Assembly (NCBI GenBank): GCA_039198835.1
Contig: JBCCTH010000089.1
Coordinates: 1 to 11,309 of the forward strand
Length of the DNA: 11,309 bases
Origin: Shimia_B sp039198835
GTDB taxonomy: Bacteria; Pseudomonadota; Alphaproteobacteria; Rhodobacterales; Rhodobacteraceae
Direction: 5' to 3'
Under the pieces are notes generated by a model. It was not told where the DNA came from. It was given only the letters and a program-made list of their open reading frames with translations, and searched no databases. A program made the translations under genes and the position numbers. Below, in pieces: positions 1 through 7,315 of the stretch. Position 1 is the first letter of the stretch. Each line of letters begins with the position of its first letter.

Positions 1-839
1 AGCTGGTTGAGCGTTTGCTCACGCTCGTCATTTCCGCCGCCATAGCCCACGCCACGGGAGCGCCCCACGGCATCGATTTCGTCGATGAAGACGATGCAGG
101 GCGCGTTTTTCTTGGCTTGTTCAAACATGTCGCGCACGCGGGAGGCCCCCACCCCGACAAACAACACAACGAAGTCAGAGCCTGAGATGGGGAAAAACGC
201 CACGCCCGCTACCCCCGCAATGGCGCGTGCGAGAAGCGTCTTACCCGTGCCCGGAGGGCCCACGAGAAGCGCGCCTTTGGGGATCTTGCCGCCCAAGCGG
301 CTGAATTTCTGAGGATTTCTCAAAAACTCGACGATCTCTTCGAGCTCTTCCTTGGCTTCATCGATGCCCGCGACATCATCGAAGGTGACCCGGCCATGCT
401 TTTCGGTGAGAAGCTTGGCGCGCGACTTGCCAAAGCCCATCGCCCCGCCGCGCCCGCCGCCTTGCATGCGGTTCATGAAGTAGACCCACACGCCGATCAG
501 AAGCAGGAAAGGCAGCAATGTCAGGAAGAGTGTCTGGAAAATTGAATCTTCCTGCGGCCTGACCTGCACCGCGACATTATTGTCGATCAGCAATTGGCTG
601 ACATTGGCATCAGTGGGCTGAACCGTCTGATAGCTGCGATTGTCAGCGCCCTGAAATGTGATGCGCTCACCGTCAATGAGCGCGGAGCTGACCGACCCGC
701 TCTCCACCGCTTCCACGAAGTCGGAATAGCTGAGCGTGCTTGACGCGCTCGTGCCGCTATCGCCGGAAAACAGGCGAAAAAGGGCCAAAAGCAAAAGGAA
801 CAGAACGATCCAAAAAGCGAAGTTGCGTGCGTTGCCCAA
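1..839 (-). CDS. ftsH: FtsH, ATP-dependent zinc metalloprotease of the inner membrane (partial, C-terminus beyond window)
   Basis: FtsH is a membrane-anchored hexameric AAA+ protease that extracts and degrades membrane and short-lived cytosolic proteins. Only the first 280 codons are present; the rest of the ATPase and the HEXXH protease domain lie beyond the left edge. Visible in order: a hydrophobic segment at about residues 7-24, a periplasmic domain (about 26-100), a second membrane segment (about 102-122), a short linker, then the AAA core with Walker A GPPGTGKT (194-201) and Walker B FIDEID (251-256). The start is TTG (encoding a protein beginning MGNARN after initiation), preceded by an AGGAGAG ribosome site; no ATG fits better. 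It lies 86 bp after tilS. Oddity: residues 210, 214, 217, 225 and 226 are V, A, P, V and L where the family nearly always has E, P, S/T, E and M, around the FVG pore loop. Identity is certain; the state of the pore is not. Confidence 0.96.
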   Translation of the reverse strand, partial: MGNARNFAFWIVLFLLLLALFRLFSGDSGTSASSTLSYSDFVEAVESGSVSSALIDGERITFQGADNRSYQTVQPTDANVSQLLIDNNVAVQVRPQEDSIFQTLFLTLLPFLLLIGVWVYFMNRMQGGGRGGAMGFGKSRAKLLTEKHGRVTFDDVAGIDEAKEELEEIVEFLRNPQKFSRLGGKIPKGALLVGPPGTGKTLLARAIAGVAGVAFFPISGSDFVVLFVGVGASRVRDMFEQAKKNAPCIVFIDEIDAVGRSRGVGYGGGNDEREQTLNQ

Positions 840-843
840 CTGT

Positions 844-850
844 CTCTCCT
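844..850 (-). promoter_or_regulatory. Ribosome binding site that supports the ftsH TTG start
   Basis: On the minus strand AGGAGAG lies four bases upstream of the TTG at 839-837. This good Shine-Dalgarno match at suitable distance is why the TTG was chosen over any internal start. Membrane segment 1 follows directly, as expected for FtsH. Confidence 0.7.
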
Positions 851-901
851 CAATGGGAATGTCGGTGGCCGCGCGCATCCCCTGCCGCAGCCGTTAGAGG
901 T

Positions 902-929
902 AAGATAGAGATAATCGCACGAGGTTCAA
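902..929 (-). promoter_or_regulatory. Candidate ftsH promoter overlapping the tilS stop codon
   Basis: On the minus strand a TTGAAC hexamer (929-924) is followed after 16 bases by TATCTT (907-902), about 60 bp before the ftsH start. The -35-like hexamer contains the tilS TGA stop (928-926). The pair resembles a sigma-70 promoter. The TTGAA and the CTATCT around the -10 also partly resemble heat-shock (RpoH) promoters, which would suit ftsH because it is heat-induced in many bacteria. This is pattern matching only. Confidence 0.35.
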
Positions 930-2266
930 CGCGAAGTGAGTAAACGTGTCATAACCCCGGAACGGCCAGACGGGTTCCAATGCGGATTTTTGCCCAGACG
1001 GGGCGCGGCTTTGACCCGCTCCCCTTCCCAAAGCGCGGGCGTGGGCCACAGAACCCGCGCGGGCAGATCGGTGGCAGCGCGGAGCTGGGCGGCGCCTGCT
1101 TCGCCGAGGGGGCGGATGTCCTTTCCCTCGGGAAGAGTGATGCCAGGCCACGCCGTTTGCGCGCTTTGCAGCCTGACGCGCTCATATTCCGCGCAAATGT
1201 AGAGACACGCTTTATGCGGATAAACATAGCCGCCATGGAGTGTCGTCGCGCCGCCGGACAACGCGCGGGCAAGGGCATCTTGCACGGCCGCGAGCCGCGG
1301 GCGATAGCGCGCGCCAGAGACGAATTGAAGGGCGGCGGCGAGCAGACGAAGCTGGGTTTCGCTGGCCAATGCCGCAAAACGATCGCGGTCATAGGTGACA
1401 TCGAAGAGCTGGGCACCCGAGCCCGCGACAGCGCAGACATTATAGGCTCTGAGCGCCTCATCCTCGAGGACATGGCGCGCCTCGCGCAATCGAGCGGCAG
1501 TGGCGGCGAGGGTCACACGCGTGATGCCAAGGGCCTCAAGCGCGGGAAGCGCCTGGCGCATTTTTACGCGCTCAAAGCGCGTGTCCTGATTTGAGGGGTC
1601 ATCGACACATTCGATTTTGAGCACGGTCAGGAAATGGCGAAGCTCCTTACGGCTGACGGCGAGGAGCGGCCGGATGACCTCGAAACCGCGCGTAAAGGCC
1701 GCAACACCGGCCACGCGCCGCTCGGGGGTCGGCGGGGGGCGGCTTGCGAGGATATCGGCTGCTGGAAGCGGCATCTTCGCTTGCCCGCCTTGCTCGACCC
1801 AGTGCCTGTCGGCCATCGCCGAAAGCCCGTCAACGCCAGACCCGCGCGCGAGACGCAAAAGAAAGGTTTCGGCCTGATCATCGAGCGTGTGCGCGAAGAG
1901 GACATGCTCAATGCCGCGCCGCCAGCGATCAATGAGCGCGTGGCGCGCGCGGCGCGCGGCGTCTTGGAGATTGCCCTGACTGTCCCAATGCCAGCGGAGG
2001 GTCGTGTGGGTCAGGCCAAGCTCGGCGCAGGCGCGGGCGACCATCTGCGCCTCATCGCCACTTTCCGCGCGCAGGCCGTGATCAATGGTAACCGGCCAGA
2101 GCGTCAGCCCCATATGCTTTGCCCAAGGGGCCGCGAGATAAAGCATGGCCATGCTATCACCACCGCCCGAGACGGCGAGCCCGATGTGTTTTGGGAAGTC
2201 TGGGCCGAGCAAGCGCCCCATTTCCTCGGCGAAGACCCTGGGAAGGCCGCCGTTCACACCGGCCAC
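926..2266 (-). CDS. tilS: TilS, tRNA(Ile)-lysidine synthetase
   Basis: TilS ligates lysine to C34 of the tRNA-Ile CAU anticodon using ATP, so that the tRNA reads AUA; it acts in the cytosol and is usually essential. The PP-loop ATP pyrophosphatase motif SGGGDS is at residues 33-38, followed by IDHGLR (61-66) and the HTLDDQAET block (about 126-134) with RLARGSGVDGLSAM after it, all typical of TilS. The C-terminal half is less conserved, as usual. With the GTG start at 2266 the protein is 446 aa, near the family length. I chose this GTG because it begins five bases after the cpoB stop. A longer reading from a TTG at 2287 would overlap cpoB by 17 bases and sits directly against a GGAGG with no spacing; a GTG at 2254 is also possible. 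Its place after the Tol-Pal genes and before ftsH is common in Rhodobacterales. Confidence 0.93.
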   Translation of the reverse strand: MAGVNGGLPRVFAEEMGRLLGPDFPKHIGLAVSGGGDSMAMLYLAAPWAKHMGLTLWPVTIDHGLRAESGDEAQMVARACAELGLTHTTLRWHWDSQGNLQDAARRARHALIDRWRRGIEHVLFAHTLDDQAETFLLRLARGSGVDGLSAMADRHWVEQGGQAKMPLPAADILASRPPPTPERRVAGVAAFTRGFEVIRPLLAVSRKELRHFLTVLKIECVDDPSNQDTRFERVKMRQALPALEALGITRVTLAATAARLREARHVLEDEALRAYNVCAVAGSGAQLFDVTYDRDRFAALASETQLRLLAAALQFVSGARYRPRLAAVQDALARALSGGATTLHGGYVYPHKACLYICAEYERVRLQSAQTAWPGITLPEGKDIRPLGEAGAAQLRAATDLPARVLWPTPALWEGERVKAAPRLGKNPHWNPSGRSGVMTRLLTSR

Positions 2267-2270
2267 GCGC

Positions 2271-3071
2271 CTAGCAACCCTGCGCAACCTCCGCGCTTGC
2301 GGCGCGGGCGGCGAACTCTCCCCCTGGGAAGCGGTTCATCACCTCGCCCAGGGTGAGGCACGCCTCGTTCACCTGACCGAGCGCCGCGAGCGAAGACCCG
2401 AGCTCAAAGAGCGCCTCAGGCGCGCGGGGGCCGTTCGGCGCGAAGGTGAACGCCGCAAGATACGCGCGCGCGGCCGCTTGCATCTCGCCGAGCTCGCGAT
2501 GGGCCTGGCCTTGCAAGACCTGCGCGTCAACGGTCAGCGGCCCGCCTGGATATGTCTTGACGAAGCTCGCAAAGAGATCGGCCGCGCTCGTGAAATCTCC
2601 CGCGTCGAGGGCCGCTTGCGCCGCCTGAAAATCGGATTGTTCATTGACGGCAAGGCCCGTGACGTTGGGCACAGGCTGCGGCGGGGCCACGGGCGCGGCA
2701 TCGACCCCGCCCAGGCTCGGCGTCTCGCCCAGGCTGGCGATATCGCAGCCCTCTTCAAGCTCGCAGAGGCGAAATTCAAGATCGCCGACCCGGTTGGTCC
2801 CGTCGCGCACGACGCGGTCAATGCGAAACTCAAGCTCTTCGGTCTTGCCGGTGAGGCTTTGAACGCGCGCTTCGAGCGCGTTGACGCGCGAAAGGACGCT
2901 GCCGCTTTGGGCGACGCTCGGCGTCCCCGTTGTGCTGAGCTCTTGCTTGAGGCGCTGGAGCTCGACGAAAAGGATCGCCAGTTCCTGGCGAATATCGGCG
3001 AGCGTGTCCTCTTGGGCCGCGGCACCGCCGACGCCCAAAAAGACAAAGAGAGCCAGAAGAGCCGCGCGCAT
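2271..3071 (-). CDS. cpoB: CpoB (YbgF), periplasmic Tol-Pal associated coiled-coil/TPR protein
   Basis: CpoB works in the periplasm with TolA and coordinates peptidoglycan synthesis with outer-membrane constriction at division. The 266-aa protein starts with a signal peptide (about residues 1-19, ending GGAAA-Q). A heptad-rich coiled coil follows at about 22-105 (segments such as LADIRQELAIL and LEARVQSLTGKTEELEFRI). A Pro/Ala linker leads to a C-terminal TPR domain from about residue 145, with tandem helical repeats containing ALDAGDFTSAADLFASFV and similar units. The ATG at 3071 shares its A with the pal TAA stop (TAATG), which argues for translational coupling. The frame is open further upstream to 3143, but that stretch lies inside pal and lacks a signal peptide, so I rejected it. 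Cysteines 103 and 109 sit in a CELEEGC turn at the end of the coiled coil and could form a disulfide; this is inference. Confidence 0.92.
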   Translation of the reverse strand: MRAALLALFVFLGVGGAAAQEDTLADIRQELAILFVELQRLKQELSTTGTPSVAQSGSVLSRVNALEARVQSLTGKTEELEFRIDRVVRDGTNRVGDLEFRLCELEEGCDIASLGETPSLGGVDAAPVAPPQPVPNVTGLAVNEQSDFQAAQAALDAGDFTSAADLFASFVKTYPGGPLTVDAQVLQGQAHRELGEMQAAARAYLAAFTFAPNGPRAPEALFELGSSLAALGQVNEACLTLGEVMNRFPGGEFAARAASAEVAQGC

Positions 3072-3586
3072 TAGCTCAGCGCACCCGTGGAGATGATCGT
3101 CACCGCGCGCCGGTTCCTGGAATAGCAGCGCTCTTCGGCGCAAAGCTCTGCCGGGCGCTCCTTGCCCAAAGGCAGCGTGCGCAGCCTCGTCCCCGCCACC
3201 CCTTGCGCGATCAGAAATTCGCGCACGGCATTGGCGCGCCGCGCCGAAAGGGCGATGTTATATTCAGTCGTGCCTTGCTCATCGGCATGGCCTTCGATGA
3301 TCGCCTCATAGTCGGTATTCGACATCAGCCAACTCGCCTGGCCTTGCAGCGTTGCTTGGCCATCGGGCGTCAGCGTTGATTGATCGACGCTAAAAAAGAC
3401 CCGGTCCCCGATGGTCTGAGAAAAGTAGACCGGCGAGGCGGGATCGCTCGCGGGATCGAGCGCGGTCGCGCCCAGATCGGCCCCGGCGGCTGCGCCGTCA
3501 TCGGGCGCGGCAAAACGGGCGGGCGTGGCACAGGCGGCCGCGAAGATGAGGGCTGAAAAAGCCAAGGGGCGAAAGATGGGGATCAT
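3071..3586 (-). CDS. pal: Pal, peptidoglycan-associated outer-membrane lipoprotein
   Basis: Pal is anchored in the outer membrane by lipid and binds peptidoglycan; TolB competes for the same surface. The 171-aa protein has a lipoprotein signal with a hydrophobic stretch ending FAAAC, so Cys19 is the likely lipidated residue. After a disordered Ala/Asp-rich linker comes an OmpA-like domain (about 55-168). It carries VFFSVDQSTL, the EGHADEQG block (98-105), EYNIALSARRANAV (about 108-121) and the C-terminal GKERP...SRNRRAV region, all diagnostic of Pal. Most Pal proteins have ADERG where this one has ADEQG (Gln104), a mild change. The gene starts 59 bp after tolB with an AAGGAA ribosome site somewhat far from the ATG. 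No promoter is obvious in that gap. Confidence 0.95.
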   Translation of the reverse strand: MIPIFRPLAFSALIFAAACATPARFAAPDDGAAAGADLGATALDPASDPASPVYFSQTIGDRVFFSVDQSTLTPDGQATLQGQASWLMSNTDYEAIIEGHADEQGTTEYNIALSARRANAVREFLIAQGVAGTRLRTLPLGKERPAELCAEERCYSRNRRAVTIISTGALS

Positions 3587-3645
3587 GGGTCTGCTCGTTC
3601 CTTCTTTTGGGTCGTATCACGGGGCGGCGCGCGCGCAAATGGCTC

Positions 3646-4959
3646 TCAAGGCTGCAAGGGCCCCCAGGCAGGATCAGAGGCAGGGCCGGGCAAGTTGAGC
3701 CGCTGCAAGTTTCGCCCGGTGATATCGACGGAGTAAATCGAGGGCGCGCCGTTCTCGCCCAAGGTTTCGCGCGTGAACATGATGACGCGGCCATTGGGGC
3801 TCCAGGTCGGGCCTTCATCGAGGGGCGAGGCCGACAAAAGCCGCTCTTCGGAGCCATCGACGCGCATGACGCCGATGGCGAAGCGGCCTTTTGTCTGCTT
3901 GGTGAACGCGATCAGATCGCCGCGCGGCGACCAGACCGGGGTCGAATAGCGCCCGTCTCCAAAGGAAATGCGCTTTGGCTCGCCCCCGCCGGCGGGCATG
4001 ACATAAAGCTGCTGCGTGCCTGAGCGATCGCTCTCGAAGACGATCTGGCGACCATCGGGTGAAAAGCTTGGCGCGGTCTCGATGGACGGTGCGCTTGTCA
4101 AACGGCTGCGCGCGCCAGTGGTCAGGCTGATCGTATAAAGATCGGTATTGCCGCCCTCTTCGAGCGAATAGACAGCGCTTTGCCCGTCAGGCGCAAAGCG
4201 GGGCGCAAACCCCATGGACCCGTCGCCTGTATCAAGCGATCTGCGCCCGACGCTGGCCACGTCGAGCACAAAGACCTGGGGGAACCCTGTCTCATAGCTC
4301 GTATAAAGGATGCGATCTCCGCTGGGCGAAAAGCGCGGATTGAGCACGATGGCGGCGCTATCGGTCAGGAACTGGATATTGGCCCCGTCATAATCCATGA
4401 TCGCCACGCGCTGGCGGCGGTTTCCCTTTGGCCCGCTCTCGGAGATGAAGACAACGCGGCTGTCGAAATAGGGGCTTTCGCCTGTGATGCGCGCATAGAC
4501 CTGATCGGCGACTTTATGGGCCATGCGCCGCCAACCGGCGGTCGTTCCCGAAAGCTGTTGGCCCTGGCCCAGCTCGGCCCCTGAAAAGACATCGAAGATG
4601 CGGAACTTGACCGTGACCCGCCCGCCGCCATCGACATTCACAGCCCCGGTGATCATGGCCTGCGCGTTGATCGCGCGCCAATCGGGGAAGCGCACAGGCG
4701 CCGCAAAGGCGGCGCGCTGCGCGATGAAGGAGGTGGCGGGGATTTCGCGAAAAAGGCCGGTGCCGGTCAGATCTGCGGCGATGACGCGGCTGACATCGGC
4801 GGCAAGCTCGCTGGCCGCCGGGCTCTCGGCCTCAAAGGAGGGGATCGCGAAGGTGAGCGGCTCAACGACGCCTTCGGTGATCTCGATGCGCAAAGGCCCC
4901 TGTTGCGCGGCCGCGCCCAGCGCCCAGAACACAGCCACCAAAGCCAGGAAAAGACGCAT
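3646..4959 (-). CDS. tolB: TolB, periplasmic beta-propeller of the Tol-Pal system
   Basis: TolB is a soluble periplasmic protein that shuttles between Pal and TolA and lets TolA release Pal from its peptidoglycan-bound state. The 437-aa protein has a signal peptide (MRLFLALVAVFWALGAAA, cleavage probably after residue 18). An N-terminal alpha/beta domain follows to about residue 150. The rest is a series of propeller blades recognisable by repeats such as SPSGDRILYTS, APDGQSAVYS, SPDGRQIVFESD, SPRGDLIAF and SPNGRVIMFT. The ATG at 4959 shares its A with the tolA TGA stop (TGATG) and follows a GAGGA ribosome site by about seven bases. A GTG immediately upstream at 4962 is in frame but less likely. 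Length and layout are normal for the family. Confidence 0.95.
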   Translation of the reverse strand: MRLFLALVAVFWALGAAAQQGPLRIEITEGVVEPLTFAIPSFEAESPAASELAADVSRVIAADLTGTGLFREIPATSFIAQRAAFAAPVRFPDWRAINAQAMITGAVNVDGGGRVTVKFRIFDVFSGAELGQGQQLSGTTAGWRRMAHKVADQVYARITGESPYFDSRVVFISESGPKGNRRQRVAIMDYDGANIQFLTDSAAIVLNPRFSPSGDRILYTSYETGFPQVFVLDVASVGRRSLDTGDGSMGFAPRFAPDGQSAVYSLEEGGNTDLYTISLTTGARSRLTSAPSIETAPSFSPDGRQIVFESDRSGTQQLYVMPAGGGEPKRISFGDGRYSTPVWSPRGDLIAFTKQTKGRFAIGVMRVDGSEERLLSASPLDEGPTWSPNGRVIMFTRETLGENGAPSIYSVDITGRNLQRLNLPGPASDPAWGPLQP

Positions 4960-6095
4960 CACCTTGTCCTCATCTGTTCAGGGTTGAAGGTCATCTCGAT
5001 TTCCTTCCACTGGTCGTATTTTTCGCTGGGCAAGTCAAAACCCGTCGCGCCGCAGCGAATGATTGCGCGGCGCGCCGCCTCAAAGGCCTGCTGGGCGGCT
5101 GCCGCTGACCCGCCCGATGATGAAACGAGACGGATCGTGGCGGCCACGGGCCGCGCGTCACGCTCCATTTGCACGCCCACGATGACGGTCGTGGCGAGCG
5201 CATCGGTGGAAAGCGAGCCGACATTCCAGCAGCGCGAGACAGAGATGCGAAGTGCGTCGCGTTCGCCACCGGTGAGCGGTGGCCCGAGCGGCGCGGCCTC
5301 GGCGGCGGCCCCGCCCGCCAGCGCCGCCGCGAGCGCCTCGGCGATGGGATCAGCCGGCTCGGGCGCGGCCTCAGATGCGGAGGCGGCGGCTGTTTCGGGC
5401 TCGGCAGTTTCCGGTTCCGCCACGTTCGCGCTCCGCGCAGGGCGCATCTGCGGCCGGAGCGAGGCCGTCACCGCCCCGCTCGGTGTGTCTTCCTCGGCCT
5501 CGGTGACGATTTCAGTCGTTGCCTCTTCGGGCGAGGTGGCGACGGCCGCCTCTTCAGTGGTCTCGGGCGGATCCTCAGAGGGCGCCGCCGCCGCGCGCAC
5601 CTCTTCACCCACTTGTGCATCGGGCTCGGGCGGAGCGATTGGCTCAGGCGCAACGCGTGGCGCGGGCCGGGGGGTGGGCCGGGGGCTGATCGGGTCGACC
5701 GGGTTCGCCACCGCGATATCGGGGGTCGGCGGAACGATCACTTCCTCGGTGACCTCCGCCTCCGCCGGGGGCTCTGGCGCGGCGGGCGCGGGGTCTGGCG
5801 TTGCTGGTGGCGCGGCGGCGGGGGCCGCAGGCGGCGCCACGGGGGCCACGGGGGCCTCGGCGGCGGGGGCCTCAGGCAAATCGGCGGGGTCGGGCGGCGC
5901 GAAGCCTGCGGGCTCGAGAGGCGAGACAACGCTTGGCGCGACCGATGTCATCGCCAGAAACTCCGCCTGCGAAATCACCGAGACCTGCTGAATGTCCTGC
6001 ATCGGCAATGGCTCGGCCTCAAAACCCGGCCCGAAAAACAAAAAGCCAAGCAGCCCGGCATGGCCGAAAGTGGAGATGTATCCCCCGAGCGTCAT
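4959..6095 (-). CDS. tolA: TolA, inner-membrane to periplasm energy-transducing protein
   Basis: TolA is anchored in the inner membrane beside TolQR and reaches across the periplasm to TolB, CpoB and Pal. The 378-aa protein has one N-terminal membrane segment (about 6-24) with Ser8 and His12 in the S-x-x-x-H spacing that TolA family members use to contact TolQ. Residues from about 50 to 285 form a low-complexity arm rich in Pro, Ala and Glu. The C-terminal domain (about 286-378) has the RCWNVG start, a conserved-looking core with two cysteines (in RCW and RCGATG), and an ending around the KYDQWKEIEMTF stretch, as in TolA/TonB C-terminal folds. Lysine occurs only in SEKYDQWK near the end, unlike the Lys/Ala-rich arm of E. 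coli TolA. It begins five bases after tolR. The family call rests on position, the membrane motif and the C-terminal domain; the middle is poorly conserved. Confidence 0.88.
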   Translation of the reverse strand: MTLGGYISTFGHAGLLGFLFFGPGFEAEPLPMQDIQQVSVISQAEFLAMTSVAPSVVSPLEPAGFAPPDPADLPEAPAAEAPVAPVAPPAAPAAAPPATPDPAPAAPEPPAEAEVTEEVIVPPTPDIAVANPVDPISPRPTPRPAPRVAPEPIAPPEPDAQVGEEVRAAAAPSEDPPETTEEAAVATSPEEATTEIVTEAEEDTPSGAVTASLRPQMRPARSANVAEPETAEPETAAASASEAAPEPADPIAEALAAALAGGAAAEAAPLGPPLTGGERDALRISVSRCWNVGSLSTDALATTVIVGVQMERDARPVAATIRLVSSSGGSAAAAQQAFEAARRAIIRCGATGFDLPSEKYDQWKEIEMTFNPEQMRTR

Positions 6096-6100
6096 AGGCC

Positions 6101-6577
6101 TCAGCCATCCTCACCGTCGAGCGTGGGCCCTCCAAGATCGGTCACGAGGCCGATATCGGCAAAGCCGCCATTATTGAGCGCGCCCATCACCTGCACGACC
6201 CGCTCATAGGGGATCGCGCCATCGGCGCGCAAAAAGACCTTGTTATCAGCACGCTCCTCGGCGATGCCGCGCAGCCGGGTGAGAAACTCGGCCTCGGGCA
6301 CCTCGGTTGTCTGGATGATGATGCGGCCATCGGCGGTTAATGTGATGGTCAGGGGCTCATCGGCCTCTGAGCTGAGCGCGCCAGCGGCCGTTTGCGGCAA
6401 TTCAACCGGCACGCCCACCGTCATGAGGGGCGCGGCCACCATGAAGATAATCAAAAGCACCATCATAACATCGACGAAAGGCGTCACATTGATCTCGGCC
6501 ATCGGGCGCGCGCGCCCGCGCCGCTTGCGCCGCCCGCCGCCGCTCCCGCCCGGATTATGCCCCACAGTGCCGCCCAT
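6101..6577 (-). CDS. tolR: TolR, proton-channel subunit of the Tol motor
   Basis: TolR belongs to the ExbD/TolR family; with TolQ it forms the inner-membrane proton channel that powers TolA. The 158-aa protein has a short cytosolic N-terminus rich in Gly and Arg (GGSGGGRRKRRGRARP). Then comes the motif AEINVTPFVDVMMVLLIIFMV with the key membrane Asp at residue 36, and a periplasmic domain from about 55 (PVELPQTAAGAL onward) that ends in the family-typical VVQVMGALNNGGFADIGLVT. The Asp and the single membrane span are as expected. Its ATG shares its first base with the last base of the tolQ TGA stop (TGATG), so translation is probably coupled, which fits a fixed TolQ:TolR ratio. Confidence 0.95.
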   Translation of the reverse strand: MGGTVGHNPGGSGGGRRKRRGRARPMAEINVTPFVDVMMVLLIIFMVAAPLMTVGVPVELPQTAAGALSSEADEPLTITLTADGRIIIQTTEVPEAEFLTRLRGIAEERADNKVFLRADGAIPYERVVQVMGALNNGGFADIGLVTDLGGPTLDGEDG

Positions 6578-7251
6578 CAGCTATCAAGTTGCCGTGAGAG
6601 GATGGTGGCGAATTCATCTGCGAAGGCCTCGTAGCCCGCGACGATCCGGTCGCTGTCAGCGCTGTATTTGTTGTAGAAAATCACCGCCGGAATTGCCGCC
6701 AGCAGGCCAAGACCGGTGGCCAGAAGCGCCTCGGCGATGCCGGGTGCCACAACGGCAAGCGACGTGTTCTGTTGTTCGGCGATTTCAATGAAGGCGTTCA
6801 TAATGCCCCAAACGGTGCCGAAAAGGCCGACGAAGGGCGTTGTGGAGCCCACCGTGGCCAGAATGGGCAGGCCTTTCTGGAGGGTGTCGGCCTCTTTCGA
6901 GATCGCCACATCCATAGAGCGATCAATGCGCGCCTGTGCGCCCGCTATGAGCCCGCCATCCTGCTTATGCGAGCGCCGCCATTCCAGCATGCCCGCCGCG
7001 AAGATCGTTTCGGACGCCCCGTTTGGCTGCATGTTGATTTTCTCGAAAAGCTCATCGAGCGGCTCGCCCGACCAGAACGCCCGGTCGAAGGCCGCTGCGG
7101 CGGCGCGCGCCCGGCGGTACTGGATCGCCTTGTTGATGACAATGGCCCAGGCCCAGCCCGAGGCCAGGATGAGCATGACCATCACCACCTTAACGGTGAT
7201 CGTCGCACGGGCGAAAAGCCCCCACATGGAGAAATCAGCTGCTGCTTCCAT
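6577..7251 (-). CDS. tolQ: TolQ, proton-channel subunit of the Tol motor
   Basis: TolQ is the MotA/TolQ/ExbB-family component of the Tol motor in the inner membrane. The 224-aa protein has three membrane segments: about 14-38, 128-150 and 165-193. The second contains GSTTPFVGLFGTVWGIM and the third PGIAEALLATGLGLLAAIP, the blocks that mark this family and line the proton path. The large cytosolic loop between segments 1 and 2 and the C-terminal cytosolic tail are normal. A GAGGC ribosome site lies four bases before the ATG. The 64-bp gap to ybgC (7252-7315) shows no clear promoter, so tolQ may be co-transcribed with ybgC, as is common. Confidence 0.96.
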   Translation of the reverse strand: MEAAADFSMWGLFARATITVKVVMVMLILASGWAWAIVINKAIQYRRARAAAAAFDRAFWSGEPLDELFEKINMQPNGASETIFAAGMLEWRRSHKQDGGLIAGAQARIDRSMDVAISKEADTLQKGLPILATVGSTTPFVGLFGTVWGIMNAFIEIAEQQNTSLAVVAPGIAEALLATGLGLLAAIPAVIFYNKYSADSDRIVAGYEAFADEFATILSRQLDS

Positions 7252-7315
7252 ATCTGCCTCGTTTGGGGCGTTTCACCCTCATTATCGCCAGGATACGCGA
7301 TATTGGCGGGGAAAG

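Noticed and set aside
2267..2287. Longer tilS start at the TTG at 2287
   Set aside because: It overlaps cpoB by 17 bases and the GGAGG abuts the codon with no spacing; the GTG at 2266 follows the cpoB stop neatly. It cannot be fully excluded.
2145..3074. Long plus-strand open frame (309 codons) opposite tilS, cpoB and the end of pal
   Set aside because: It lies antisense to three genes with clear family motifs, has no recognisable domain, and high GC content makes long antisense frames common.
4903..6209. Two overlapping plus-strand frames (362 and 346 codons), rich in Ala/Gly/Ser and Arg/Gly
   Set aside because: They are the complement of the low-complexity TolA arm; their composition is explained by reading GC-rich Pro/Ala codons backwards.
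7252..7315. Promoter or hairpin between ybgC and tolQ (CGCCA...TGGCG)
   Set aside because: The stem is only five bases with a 13-base loop and no good -35/-10 pair was seen.
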